This document shows positions 1-10,732 of a stretch of DNA of 64,000 nucleotides, one piece after another. Location of the stretch: positions 68,602-132,601 of the forward strand of contig JAVSML010019046.1 in assembly GCA_038503035.1 (NCBI GenBank), in the 5' to 3' direction. The stretch's first letter is position 1; the number at the start of each line of letters is the position of its first letter. The translations under genes were made by a program, and so were the position numbers. A model generated the notes under the pieces. The model was given only the letters and a program-made list of their open reading frames with translations, ran no database searches and had not been told where the DNA came from. This stretch comes from Crocodylus rhombifer. Its lineage: Eukaryota; Chordata; Crocodylia; Crocodylidae.

Positions 1-53
1 AGAACTGTGTTATGTTTATTTGAAGCATACTGTAGTGGTCATGCTGTCTCATA

Positions 54-298
54 TGGTGTCTGTACATGAGCTGGGAGGCTGCTCTGACACGCTGTAATTA
101 CAGCATATCTGAGCAGACTCGATTAATCAAGTCTGCTGGAGCATGGTAATTACTGCACTCTAGCTAGTTTCCACGTCTCGTGTTTTAGCAACCTCATGCT
201 TTAAAATGGTGGTGAGGGCACTTTAGCTAAAGCTGTCAGAGCTGTTCCAATTAAAACAACCCTCCCCCGCCACTCCTGGAGCATGTGTAAAAACATCC
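54..298. mobile_element. Palindromic MITE, family A (copy 1)
   Basis: The two ends are imperfect inverted copies: the left end reads GGTGTCTGTACATGAGCTGG and the right end, reverse-complemented, reads GGATGTTTTTACACATGCTC. The interior matches, in inverted orientation, the better preserved copy at 17799-18111, sharing the AGTCTGCTGGAGCATGGTAA block and the TTAAAATGGTGG block. It has no coding capacity. The flanks are ATA on the left and ATG on the right, so a 3-bp target duplication is possible but not proven. Assignment to the PIF/Harbinger type is an inference from the short TIR and 3-bp flanks. Confidence 0.6.
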
Positions 299-1004
299 AT
301 GAAGACTAGATCCCTGCAATGAGAATATAAATATTTAGGACAATGTTGCTTATGTAAAGATAGTCTTAAATGCATGTGGTGCTTGATTTCAGGGATCCTC
401 AGTGTAAATGTAAGAGTAGGGGGGAATTGATTTATAAAGTGAAGGTTTCCTTTAATTCTGCTCTTTGGATAAGAGTTCCTTATTAATTGGAGTTTTAATA
501 AATGAATAAATCTGCCAAATTAAATTAATCCTTGCATTCAAGCCAGACAGTGTAATTTATTCCACCTGATATTTTTAATTCTTTCTACCGATTCTTTTTT
601 TGTTTTGTTTTTTAATCTGTGTACTCTGTGTATTACCTCTCTGAAGGAAGAGGAGTTATATGGCCTACGCTAAAGAAGTATAGCAAACCAAAGTATGATT
701 TCTTAACCAGCTTGAAAAACACTTTCTGGTCAGGTTCCATTGATGCAAAGAGAACTGTGAGCATATTCATTTTGCTGGCTTTTCAGCAAAAGCTCTAAAT
801 GCAAATAAAATGTGTAATAATTAAGGAGAGAACTCTACAGGGATTATTGAGAGAGAGTGAATAACAGACACAATTTCAGGGAACAGTCTTTCTGAAATAT
901 TTCTACAGATGTTTATGAATGTTAAAGCTCGGGAGATCTACGATTTCTTAATACTGATGGTACTCAGGCTACTTTACAAAGAGCATGAACTCACTCATTA
1001 GTCA
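299..1004. other. AT-rich stretch without recognised features
   Basis: I see no long reading frame, terminal repeat or known repeat signature here. The stretch is AT-rich with a few homopolymer runs. Confidence 0.5.
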
Positions 1005-1105
1005 ACTTCATGGTCAGAACATAAACAGAACCATACTGGGTCAGACCAATGGTTTATCTAATCTAGTATGCACTGCTGATAGTGGTAGTAATAGATGTGT
1101 TAGAG

Positions 1106-1372
1106 CAGTGGGGACCAAACTTTTTGACAGGCATGCCACAAATTAGGTCCTGGATCCTCCTTGAGTGCCACTCTAATCCCTTCACCCTACCCAATTTGCT
1201 GCTCTGTTTTCTTCTCCCTGCCTTGTGCTCTCTACCCAGTCTGATATTCTGCTTTTAGCTCTCTGCCTTATCTGTCACCAGGCTTCCTGTCCCCTCACTG
1301 ATCTGTTGTGTGCTATATTTAGAGGCTGCTGGTACCACTTATGACAGGCATGCTGCAGGTTCGCCATCCCTG
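1106..1372. mobile_element. Short hAT-type MITE with 8-bp target duplication
   Basis: The left end CAGTGGGGACCAAACTTTTT and the reverse-complemented right end CAGGGATGGCGAACCTGCAG form imperfect TIRs of the usual hAT form (CAG-G). The internal motif GACAGGCATGCCAC near the left end is mirrored by GCATGCCTGTCATA at the right. Flanking 8-mers TGTTAGAG (1098-1105) and CTTTAGAG (1373-1380) agree at 6 of 8 positions, as expected of an aged hAT target-site duplication. There is no transposase. It sits inside the L3-like LINE and so is younger than it. Confidence 0.75.
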
Positions 1373-1611
1373 CTTTAGAGGCAGACAGTATGAACAGGGC
1401 ATACCTAGATTGACTGACTCCCCCATCAAACCCTTTCTAGCATCCAATGTTGTTGGTCTGGTATGTCAGAGGGCACATCCCTGGCTGTTCTGTATAATAA
1501 GTATTGATGGACAATTTCTTTGTGCAATTGTTTAATCTCTTTTTGAAGTTGGCTATATTATCTGCCTCTACAATATCCTGTGGCAATGAGTTCCATGAGT
1601 TAACTATTCAC

Positions 1612-2092
1612 TGGGCTTGTCTTCATGAGACATTTACTGTGCTGATGACTAATTAGCTCTGCAGTAAAGTCTCAGCATCTACACATGAGGCCCTATAAGG
1701 CTGAAGTAGATAAATAAATGCCATTGTAGGTTAATACTTGTAAACACAAGTACTATCCTGCAGCTGCATTATTTTGTGAACCACAGTGTACATGTAGACA
1801 CTGATGGGACTGGCTAGGGCACAAGAGTGCTTCAGTGCAGAAGCTGCCTGCCAGCTAGCCCCATGCTGGAGCACTTGTGTGCTCCAGCCAGTCCCTTTGC
1901 AGCACATTGAACCAGGTTGGAGCAGCCCCTGGTTGGTAGTCTGACCCCTCGGACTTCTTGGCAGCTAGGGCTGTTCCAACCTGGGTGAACATGCTGTGCA
2001 CATGTAAATACAATGCTTGGGAGGAATAAACACTGGTATGAACTGTGCCAGAGTTTATTCAATCACATTAAAAGCACATGTAGACATGCCCA
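1612..2092. mobile_element. Palindromic MITE, family B (copy 1)
   Basis: The ends are inverted repeats: TGGGCTTGTCTTCATGAGAC on the left and, reverse-complemented, TGGGCATGTCTACATGTGCT on the right. The core contains blocks (GGGCACAAGAGTGCTTCAGT; CAGCCAGTCCC) that recur at 17197-17560, 36603-37124 and 54810-55183. It lies inside the L3-like LINE, whose coding sequence continues on both sides. No transposase is encoded. A 3-bp flank duplication is not clear (ACT/AAT), so the superfamily, probably PIF/Harbinger, is inferred. Confidence 0.7.
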
Positions 2093-2320
2093 ATGAGTAA
2101 AAAAGTACTTCCTCTTTGTTTGTTTTAATCTTGCTTCCTGTTAATTTCAGTGAGTGCCCCTTACTTTTTGTATTCTGAGACTTAGTAAATAGCCTATTCA
2201 CTTTACCCATACCATTCATGATTTTAGAGGCCTCCTTCATATTCCCCTTCATCTTCTTTCTAAACTGGAGAGTCCCAGCCTTTTCAGTCTCTCCTGGTAT
2301 GGCAGGAGATGTAATTTCAC

Positions 2321-4030
2321 TGCATACTTTTTTGAGATTTAGAGAACGTCAGGATTTACTCAGTATCATACAGTCATGCAAATAAGATTCTTGCCTTCTC
2401 TTGTGGACATTGAATGTCCCCTGAAGGTGAGGCTGGTCTAGTAAAGATGATCCAGTACAAGTTAGGCAGGTTTGCTTGGCTCTGAAGAACAGCAAGGCCT
2501 CTCTACCCTCTTTGTTTCTGACCCTTGGATGAGGAGGAAGGACACTTTCATTAAGACAGGCCTCCTATCAAGACTAAAAAAGGCCTTTGGGGCTTTGGTA
2601 AGACTGTGTGTGAATAGTTGATTTTCCCCACCCTTTCCCTAGTTAATGAGGGGTAGGTGAACAGTGAGATTTAGGGTGTATGTATGTGCATGCACACGCT
2701 CATGTGTGCCTACATATGCACATATGGATACATAACTGTTTATATATATAAAATGGTGGAAGTCTATGCCTAAGTGAGGTGAACGCTGAAACCAGGCCAA
2801 CAGAATGATTACCAGGGGATCCTCAGGGGGTATTTGGTTAGAACAAATGTAAGACTTCCCTAAGGTTATATATTTGTTACCATCATAGAAGTGAAAATTT
2901 GCTTATGTTCTGCAGAAGAAATGCCATGTTTTCTTTTCTGCCTAAAGTCACAAGGGAAGTTTTCCCTATAAAGTGTAAGTTGGTGGCTGTGGTAACAGAA
3001 AATATCAATGGTTTGGAAGAAGATGTGATAAAACTGCAGAGCATCAGAGAGGACAAGATATACACAGGAAGTCTCATGAAGTGGACACAAATATTAGCAA
3101 GCCCAATAACATACATTCCAGCTAACAAAACAAGCTGACATGTATTGGAAAGGCTTTTTACTTCGCTGCAATGACTTTCTTTAAGATTATGTCTATAACA
3201 GGAGTTTGAGCTGCTTTAGAATTAATTGCAGCCAGAGAGTTGCTGTAACTCGGAGGTTTAGTTATGGAGTTGAGGAAGCTATGGGGTTTATCTTTACCTG
3301 GAAGCTATGCCAGGGAGTAGCTCAAAGTGGACACTCAAACAGACTGTAAGGTAAATTAGGCTCTCAAGCAAGTAGGCTGATGACAAAAGGCATGGAAATT
3401 TGATGATGGGGCCTCTTCATCATCTAGGATAGTAGTTGAAGCTAGAAAAATACAGACCAGCGATAAGGTGCAGATTTTTATGCCAGAAAGAGTCTTTATG
3501 ATCCTGCTGCATAAATACTAGCATGGGATTTTCCTTCACTGTGGGATAATTAATTTTTGGATTAATTAATTACTGAGGATTCTGGCAGATTCTCTGTTGC
3601 AGAAGGATTCAGATCAAGCACAGGTATTCTACTTGAAGCAGGGAAGTCTTATGCTAGTGTTTGTTCAGGAGCCAAACTAGAAAAAATTTGTGAAATCTAC
3701 AGAAGTCATGGCCCATCCTTTTCACAGTTTGGATTACTAGATTTTAAATGGTACAAGAAACTGAAAAACTGGGTTAATTGTTTTTCCCCACAAAAACAAC
3801 AGGCATCTTTTCATGCTTTTTCTTTCCCTTCATTTTTAGTCAAGTGAGAATGAGTCTTTAAGTCTACATGTCCTATTAACAATCTAACTTCCAAAAAACA
3901 AACAAGCAAACAAAAATGTCAGAGAGTCAGGGGGAATATTCTTCTGTCAAATTTAGGGAAGGATCTAAGACTCTGAAATGGCTTCAGCAGCAATATTTCT
4001 TAAAGAGCCTATCCCAGATTTTAACTAAGG
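2321..4030. other. Unassigned intergenic DNA
   Basis: There is no feature I can name. An open stretch on both strands around 2866-3138 gives about 80 codons, but the peptides match no family I recognise and the frames overlap antisense, so I do not call a gene. A short TA-rich run lies at about 2740-2750. Confidence 0.5.
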
Positions 4031-5180
4031 CTAGGGACAGAAATTCAAAAATCCTGAGCCTGAATTGATTCAATCTTTGCAGGTTAGTGTAACCTGGCTA
4101 GGCTGAACTGGTTTACAACTGTACAGATACTCCCTCTGGACTGAGACAATGCAGGCACAAGCCCCAAGTCCCACTCCACTGGGCAGCAGCCTCAGCCCTG
4201 CCCAGCTGCCTCTCCCCTTCCCTTACCTGCTGGAGCTGCTCTCCAGGCTGCCTGGAGCCATGTGCATGTCCATGCATGTGGTGCCCTCTGTCTCTCTGCC
4301 TTCCTCCCACTCCCTCCCAGCTCCCAGCAGGCTGGAACTCAGCCTGCAGGGAGCTCTGTGCAAAATGTCAAAATCCATGGGTAAAACAATAAATCTGTGT
4401 TTGCCTCTGGTAAAAGGTAAAATCCATGGTTTACTCTGTTTTTCCACGGGAATCAGGAAACCCGGATCCCGCTGATTAGGGAGGAGCTCCCCCACCTCCC
4501 CTCACTGCTCCTGACCAGTGAGGGAGCAGGCAGGGAGTTGGTAACACATGGTTTAGCACCCAATCAACAAGAAAGCCTCTCTCATTAGTTCAAGCTCTTC
4601 TTAAACAACTTTTTCAAAGGAAGGCATGGAGGGACATTACCAGCTGACCTGTTGATTAGCTCCAAAAAGCCCTAATAGGACACTGTCCTGTCTGCCTTTG
4701 TCCTGTCTGCCTTACACAGACACCTCTCAGAATTAGCTAGCATACCACGTGCTGGCTGTGGTCCATGCTGTGGGAAAGGGGAGGGGGGGAATCCTTGCTT
4801 GAGCAGGGATTGGAAGAGGGGGTAAGGGGAAGCCAGGCAGACCCTATTGTGTCTCTAGTTTCTGCTGGAGCTCTAGCTAGGGAGCAGAGGGGCAGGACCA
4901 GCCCTGCTCTTGAGCAGAGAGCCCTGCCCAGGGCTACAAAGCACCTGGGGTGCTGAGGGACTCTGGTTTAAGTTAAACCAGAAAGAGGTCTAGTACAGAC
5001 TTTGCATAAACTCGTTTGACCTAAATCAGTTAAGTCTGATACTATATTCTACCAAGTTTATCTCAAACTGGTTTCAGCCATTTTCAAACTGGTTTATATG
5101 CCCTGAATGTCTGTTCTGTTACAGGTTTAAACCAGTTTCTGATCACTTAAACCAGTTTATGTGTAATGTCTGCCCCTACC
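4031..5180. mobile_element. Non-autonomous hAT-like element, about 1.15 kb
   Basis: The left end CTAGGGACAGAAATTCAAAA pairs with the reverse-complemented right end GGTAGGGGCAGACATTACAC. The right flank is CTAAGAGG, and the left flank CTAAGG is the same with two bases missing, so an 8-bp hAT-type duplication is likely. The subterminal regions hold repeated AAACTGGTTT-like motifs: one at about 4104-4114 and at least five between 4964 and 5159. The interior (about 4150-4960) is GC-rich without a transposase reading frame, so mobility would depend on an enzyme supplied elsewhere. Confidence 0.65.
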
Positions 5181-5948
5181 CTAAGAGGCTGATGTAGGGG
5201 CCGGACACTTGGAAGCAAGGAAGCCATATAAGGACAGGACACTGAGAGTGTTAATACTTTATAGTGTGAGCTATGCTAGAGACATTAAAAAGAGTTCATT
5301 GTCATTTATATATCAGCATATCTTAGCCTTAATCTTATTGTTTCAATTAAGATGCAAGGACTTCTTTGTGGTGTGTTTTTATTTTCCCAACTATATCTTT
5401 GGAAGAGGTGTTAGGACAAGACTTTGGTGACCTGTGGAAGGACATGTGATGCACAAAAGCTTTCCATAAGAGCTTTGCTAACTGTCAGAGGCCTTAACTA
5501 GCCAGGACCAATTGTCTAGGTGACTAATTGTCCTCAGGATCTAACTGGCAGCCACATCACATCTTATAAACCAGATGGCCAGTATTAGGGCCGCCTAACT
5601 GGCTGCTTGGGATAGCAGTCCCCCTGTTTAAGTCTACCCATGGCACAGACTAGAGGCCAGGCAGCAGTTGTGTCTGTAGGTTTGCTGTGGTAAGCCTCCT
5701 TGGATTCTGTGCTCCTGCTTTTCTGATTTCTCACCCTGCTCTGCTTCTGGACTGTGACTTTTGGAGATTTCCCTTGGCCTTGTTAACTCAGTCTCTGACT
5801 CCAGAATCCTGATTTAACTTGTGACTTGGACTCCACCCCTGGATTTCTCCCTTATATTTGGGAATTTGGTTTCTGACTCTAGAACCCTGACTTGGCCTGT
5901 AACTTGGACTTCAGTCCTGAATTTCCTCCTCAGTTTAGTACCTAGGAA
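5181..5948. repeat. Unassigned DNA with a diverged 78-bp tandem duplication
   Basis: Two adjacent units with a 78-bp period start at 5793 (CTCTGACTCCAGAATCCTGA) and 5871 (TTCTGACTCTAGAACCCTGA); both continue with an ACTTGGACT block. Their divergence shows an old duplication. The rest, about 5181-5792, has no recognisable gene. The region may belong to an unidentified repeat; I cannot classify it. Confidence 0.55.
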
Positions 5949-6285
5949 CACCTATACATGTGATGGACCTCTGCTCCTGCGTGTGCTAATTAGTATGTGT
6001 CGGAGCAGACTCAGTTAAGTCTGCTGTGAGTCTGCTGGAGAGTGCTAAATAGCATGATCCAGCAGCCTGTGTGTCATGTGTATTCAGCATCCTCTGTGTT
6101 TCAAAATAGCAATGGGGGTGCTTTACCTGAAGCTTGTTGACTGTGTTAAAGCACTCCCTGCTGCTATTTTGAAGTGCGGGATGCTGAATACACATGATGC
6201 TGCAGGCCTTTTAAATAGAGTAGCTCTGAGAGAGCTGCTTTAATTAAAGCACTCCCCTCTTCACTCCAGACCATGTTCTGTCTGC
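5949..6285. mobile_element. Palindromic MITE, family A (copy 2)
   Basis: It shares the family A order of blocks: GGAGCAGACTCAGTTAAGTC, the AGCATGATCCAGCAG block, then the central inverted pair around TTTCAAAATAGCA and TGCTATTTTGAA (about 6100-6175), then TTTAATTAAAGCACTC near the right end. The inner palindrome is long: GGATGCTGAATACACATGAT on the right mirrors ATGTGTATTCAGCATCC on the left. The outer boundaries are approximate because the terminal repeats have diverged. Confidence 0.55.
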
Positions 6286-6696
6286 GGCCTCCCCTGGTGG
6301 TCTACCTACTAGGGCCTGCCTATGACCTGGTCCTTACACCAACTATACAGTTGGTCCAATAAAAGGTATCACAAAAAATCCTAGCTTCTTGTACACTTCC
6401 TGGACCATCATAACTACAACAACACTCCAACCCGGTTTTAATTAAAGGTTTCTAGAAATGTAGGACATTCATTTCCATATTCATTCTAGGCTGGGTTATG
6501 TGTTCACAACTTAGGGTCCAGTCTCTGTATACAACTGCCATGATGGCAGCTCAAAATTAGTTGTTTGCTTGAATACACCTGGATATTTTTCCATGTATAG
6601 GGCCGTATAGGTACGTAGATGGTCACATTATTAGTATAGAAAAACATCTAAGCACATGCTTAATTTTAAGCATAAAGGTCAATGTTCCCTGATGAC
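6286..6696. other. Unassigned intergenic DNA
   Basis: No reading frame, RNA gene or repeat boundary is visible. The last 8 bases (6689-6696) are the left target duplication of the hAT MITE that follows. Confidence 0.5.
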
Positions 6697-7036
6697 CAGG
6701 GATCCTGGTTTTCTGTGTTTAAAAAAAATCAAACCTTCAATTTTCTGATGAAAAAAGTAACCCCAAAGCCACATTTTTCCATGATTAAAATGAAACACTG
6801 CTATATAGCTAGATAGATATGTCTCTCTCTCTCTCTCTATATATATATATAGAGAGAGAGAGAGCTATTTATATAGATTATCTATAATTAGCTATTATAT
6901 ATAATATAAATATCTATTATCTATAATTAGCTATAATACTCTATGTATTAGTGGTGTTTCATTTTAATCATGCAAAAGCATGGCTGTTAGGTTACTTTTT
7001 TCATCAGACAATTGGGGGTTTTTTTATCAGAGAAAA
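6697..7036. mobile_element. Palindromic hAT MITE with central microsatellite (copy 1)
   Basis: The left half (from CAGGGATCCTGGTTTTCTGT) and the right half are long inverted copies: ATTTTCTGATGAAAAAAGTA at the left is mirrored by TTACTTTTTTCATCAGA at the right, and GATTAAAATGAAACACT by AGTGTTTCATTTTAATC with one base change. The identical 8-mers CTGATGAC at 6689-6696 and 7037-7044 are a perfect hAT-type target duplication. The outermost 12 or so bases of the right TIR are missing before the duplication. The centre is a (TC)(TA)(GA) microsatellite followed by a TA-rich tract. A second copy of the family lies at 31773-31992. Confidence 0.75.
6822..6864. repeat. Self-complementary TC/AT/AG microsatellite
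   Basis: A run of TC dinucleotides passes into AT and then AG dinucleotides, so the whole tract is its own reverse complement and can extrude as a hairpin. It lies at the centre of the hAT palindrome at 6697-7036 and is followed by degenerate CTATTATCTATAATTAG repeats to about 6945. Confidence 0.9.
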
Positions 7037-7044
7037 CTGATGAC

Positions 7045-10000
7045 ATACCTAAACAGTGTGTGAAAATAAGTTCTTTGTGAGATCAGAATACATGGACATA
7101 TATGAATTACCACATTTTACTTTGTTTCATACAAGCTCTTTGAAGTTACAGCTGTGGGTACTCATCTTTGAAAACCAGGCTATAAGTTTTAAACAATTTG
7201 TGATCTTTTAAAATAGAATTTTGTGAAATATTGAGTCCATTTGAAAGACTACATTATTGTATAGACATGTCCCTTTTGGAAATATCAGATATTGAAAAAC
7301 CCCCCAACCCTTTAAAATTGCATTAATTGAACTTCTAAAAATCTACAAGAATAGAAGGAAGAAAAATATCTCACCGTTGTGTCATTTGACAGCTATTAAG
7401 ATTTCAAGCAGCTAATATAAATCTCACAAGAGCAAGTATGATAGAATGTTTGATCACAGTCAAAAGAGATGAAGACAAGAAAGACAGATACTCATGCTGC
7501 ATTAGGTAAACCACACTTTATTTCAGCAGTTATATTTTGCAAGAGAAAAATATGAAATAATAGTTCAATAAGCGTTTTATTTTTAAAAACAATTTCTTAA
7601 GTCTTGTAAAAGGTTAAAATGCACAAAGTGCAGGACTCATTAACATATGAAATCTATTGAAATCTAAAAATGATGAGCTTTCAATATGAATTTCACTCTT
7701 AATATATGCATTTTTTTAGCAAGTACTTTTGGGAGGAAGGATTAGTATAGAAATAAAATATGAGATAAATATGTAGAGTATATTTTCTCTTGGAGGTCAC
7801 CGTTGTATATTTTCGCTTAAAACTCAGTCAACATTAATTTTTTGAAAGGCTAGAAAGGGTCACTATAATAAAGGAAAAACATTTTGGATTTCCTTCTTGT
7901 ATTGTCAGCTCTTTGTACATTTAATGACAGTGTTCTGAACTGTCATTGTAAATACACAGTATCAGTGCCAAATCAGATGGGATTTAGACTTGCCATAATA
8001 ATGTTTTTCTGATTACAGAGGCATGTGTAGTAGCATGTGGTAAAGAGAACTGAAACTTGCAGCACTTGTATCTAGTATTTTCTGGTTTATTCATTTAGCT
8101 GTACTTAGAGCTGGCGCCATTGAGGCCCACTCTTAAGCATACATCTTTGGCTCCAGAAGCTGAAGTATACATATCAGATAGCTTAATACATGACAAACAG
8201 GCAGATGCATAGACAGATGAACCTGCCAATGCTGGATATAGAAGCAAAGATAAAGATTAGTCTGCTTCATGAGACATAAGCATTTGTTATACATAAGTAA
8301 CCAAGAGGACAAATATCAGCTTGATGGATTTTAATGGACAAAGGATTGTCTTTTAAGGCTTTATTTAGCTCCTTGTTTTTTAAATTGCAGGAAAAAAAAT
8401 CTAATGCAGTTATAACTCTGGTACCTCTCTTAATTAAAATAAAACCATACACAATGAGCTTATCCCTGGCAAATTGAACAGGAAGCTATGTTCTTTAATG
8501 TTCCAGATAACAAATGTGCAAGATGAAAGCTACTGAGGTACTTGTTGCATTTATATGTCTTAAAAAATATTAGTACCTACCCAAAAGTATTTGCTAAATA
8601 TGACTTAGTATAACTGCAGAACAAAGTAGTATACTTCTTTTCTGTTTATGCTGAACCTTTGTTTGTTTCCAAAGTACACTATATTTCTCTATCTCTGAAA
8701 ACAAAATACAAAGAAATACATTATGTGACATGTTTTATGGGCTCCCCCTCCTCCTAAATTGGATCATAGACATTGAAAGACTTGTTTTGCTCTAGTAGGT
8801 GATACATTATATTTCTCACATGAAAGCAACACACATTCTTTGAACTTTTAAGATCTCATTATGTAAAGAGTTCATTAGCAAAAAGTGTTTTCAAATGTAT
8901 GCTACGGTCTGCCTTAGATCAGACTTTTTAGTTTGCATGCTGTGAACATTTTAGACACTATAACATAAGCCTTTCAGGTTCCTTAGCTACAGAATAGTTG
9001 AAATACATAAACTGAGCATTTATCTTTGGTGGTATTCAGCCTTCATTCACAGGTGAAGCAACATGCCTTCATAAGAAACTTTTGTTGGGTGCCGTTTGAT
9101 GCTGTTCCTTTAGCCATCTTGACAACTCACAATATGCATAACTCTGATTGAACCATTGACATGTTTTGAAGTCCTGAGAAAGGCGTTATCATGGAACAAA
9201 AGTTGCATACAATACCCCAGCATATCTTCTGAATCTTGAAGCAGGTGTCTGGAGTAACAAAGCACTGTTAATGGCAAACAGTCTTCTAACCCTCTTACTA
9301 TATGCTGAGACAAACTAAAAATGGAAGGCTTTATTTTATACATAGTCTTGGGGACAACTTAAAATATAATCACAAATTATTTTATTGGGATGGAGGGTTT
9401 TTTGGCTGTGCGCATAGTGGTTTTCCCTCCCCCAGCCTGAAAACATGGAAGAAGTTGCACTTACATTCTTCCTACAAAAGCCCATGAGCCTGATTAAGGC
9501 TTGGAATGTGATTAGACAACTTTAATTTAAAAAAATTCTGAAACTACCCACTAGAAGCATTGCCAACCAGTGAATGTACTGGTAGCTTTACAGAAGGCTT
9601 TGGCTTACTCCTTTTTTAATCAGATTGAGCACACTGCAGTTACCTTGGTCTTATAAAAGGAGTATAGTTTGAGTAAATCCCAAATAATATTTTGAACCAA
9701 GCTGGAAAAAGAAGCTGACTTTATGGGGCTATATCCCCCAGAAGATCTCGATGAGGAAGCCTGCCAGACAAACTACATGGCTCAGATGTAATCCATTGCA
9801 CACTTTTGACTACAAGTAGTTGTGACTGCTGAACAATAAAATAATATATTTCTGTTAAAATGGATGGAATATGTTTTTTGTTCTTGCAAACAGTGAATTA
9901 AATTGACATGAAAGTGGGGATTTCTATATATTTATAGGACTTATTAGGGAACAGAATAGTGCTGCTGAGGTATTGTAGAAATTTCTCTCATGATGCTCTC

Positions 10001-10732
10001 AGTATATTTCATCCATGTTTATATGACACTCATTTTGGGCCTGACCTAGTCTCTTTGCCTTAAAAGAATGTGAATTATTGGCAGATCAGAGAAGAATGCC
10101 AACTTTAGGTATGAGTAAGTTTGAAATCGATATTGCAGAGTGGTTCCAGTGTAGAGGACAAGGGTTGAAGCCTGCCAGGTTTTGAGGGCAACATAAATAT
10201 TAGAAGCAACAATGTTAAGGAGGGAAACCTTTGAAAATATATGAAAAGTATATTCAATTTGGGCAGCAAAGGATATTATCTACATATAACATGCATTTTT
10301 CATTGACTAAACAGGACGGCTAGCTTCTGTTCTAGATTGTCTCATGGCAGAGGCATTATTTCTTTGAAAACACTGGAAACTGCACTTGAGTAAGGATGAA
10401 AACATGGTTGACTACACTTATCTGGTTGGGCATACTAAATAAGAAAGCACTGCTTTTTAATAAAAAAAGGAAGAAAGAAAATGGCCAAGGTTCCTCCTTT
10501 GCACAGACCCTTTCTGCACCTCATTTTGTTGTCAAACCGGAGAAATGGGAGGGGGAGAGACAGAGTTTGCCCCCCAAAAATGTTTTTTTTCAGTGTATAA
10601 AGTAACTGTATGTATCCTCATTATCTCTTGGCTCTTCAATATGGCATACAATGGCATTAGATCCCCTTTAGCTGGCTACTTAAGATAGAAAAATCAAATG
10701 GGAGGTAAGATGAACCTTTATAATGCTGAGAT
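7045..10732. other. AT-rich DNA without recognised features
   Basis: About 3.7 kb with only short, unrelated reading frames on both strands. I see no repeat family signature, no splice-bounded exon pattern and no RNA gene. It could hold conserved non-coding sequence, but that cannot be judged from one sequence. Confidence 0.5.

Larger units (their letters stand above)
1005..2320 (-). mobile_element. Old CR1/L3-like LINE 3' region, interrupted twice
   Basis: On the minus strand this carries the C-terminal coding end and 3' UTR of an L3-like CR1. The reading frame at 2055-2252 has the peptide KTNKEEVLF and the segment MNGMGKVNRLF, both typical of the end of CR1/L3 ORF2. Blocks at about 1555-1608 (CAATATCCTGTGGCAATGAG) and 1017-1060 (CATACTGGGTCAGACCAATG) fit the antisense of L3-like 3' UTRs that I know from amniote genomes. 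The element is split by a hAT MITE at 1106-1372 and by a palindromic MITE at 1612-2092; the coding phase resumes on either side of the second insert. It is strongly diverged and inactive. The 5' boundary near 2320 is approximate. Confidence 0.75.

Noticed and set aside
2866..3138. Open frames on both strands of about 80 codons
   Set aside because: No family resemblance. Frames coincide antisense, so at most one could be real and nothing supports either.
6697..7036. Possible CRISPR-like or regulatory repeat because of short repeated words
   Set aside because: The repeats are a palindromic MITE with a central microsatellite. There are no spacers of even length and the context is eukaryotic.
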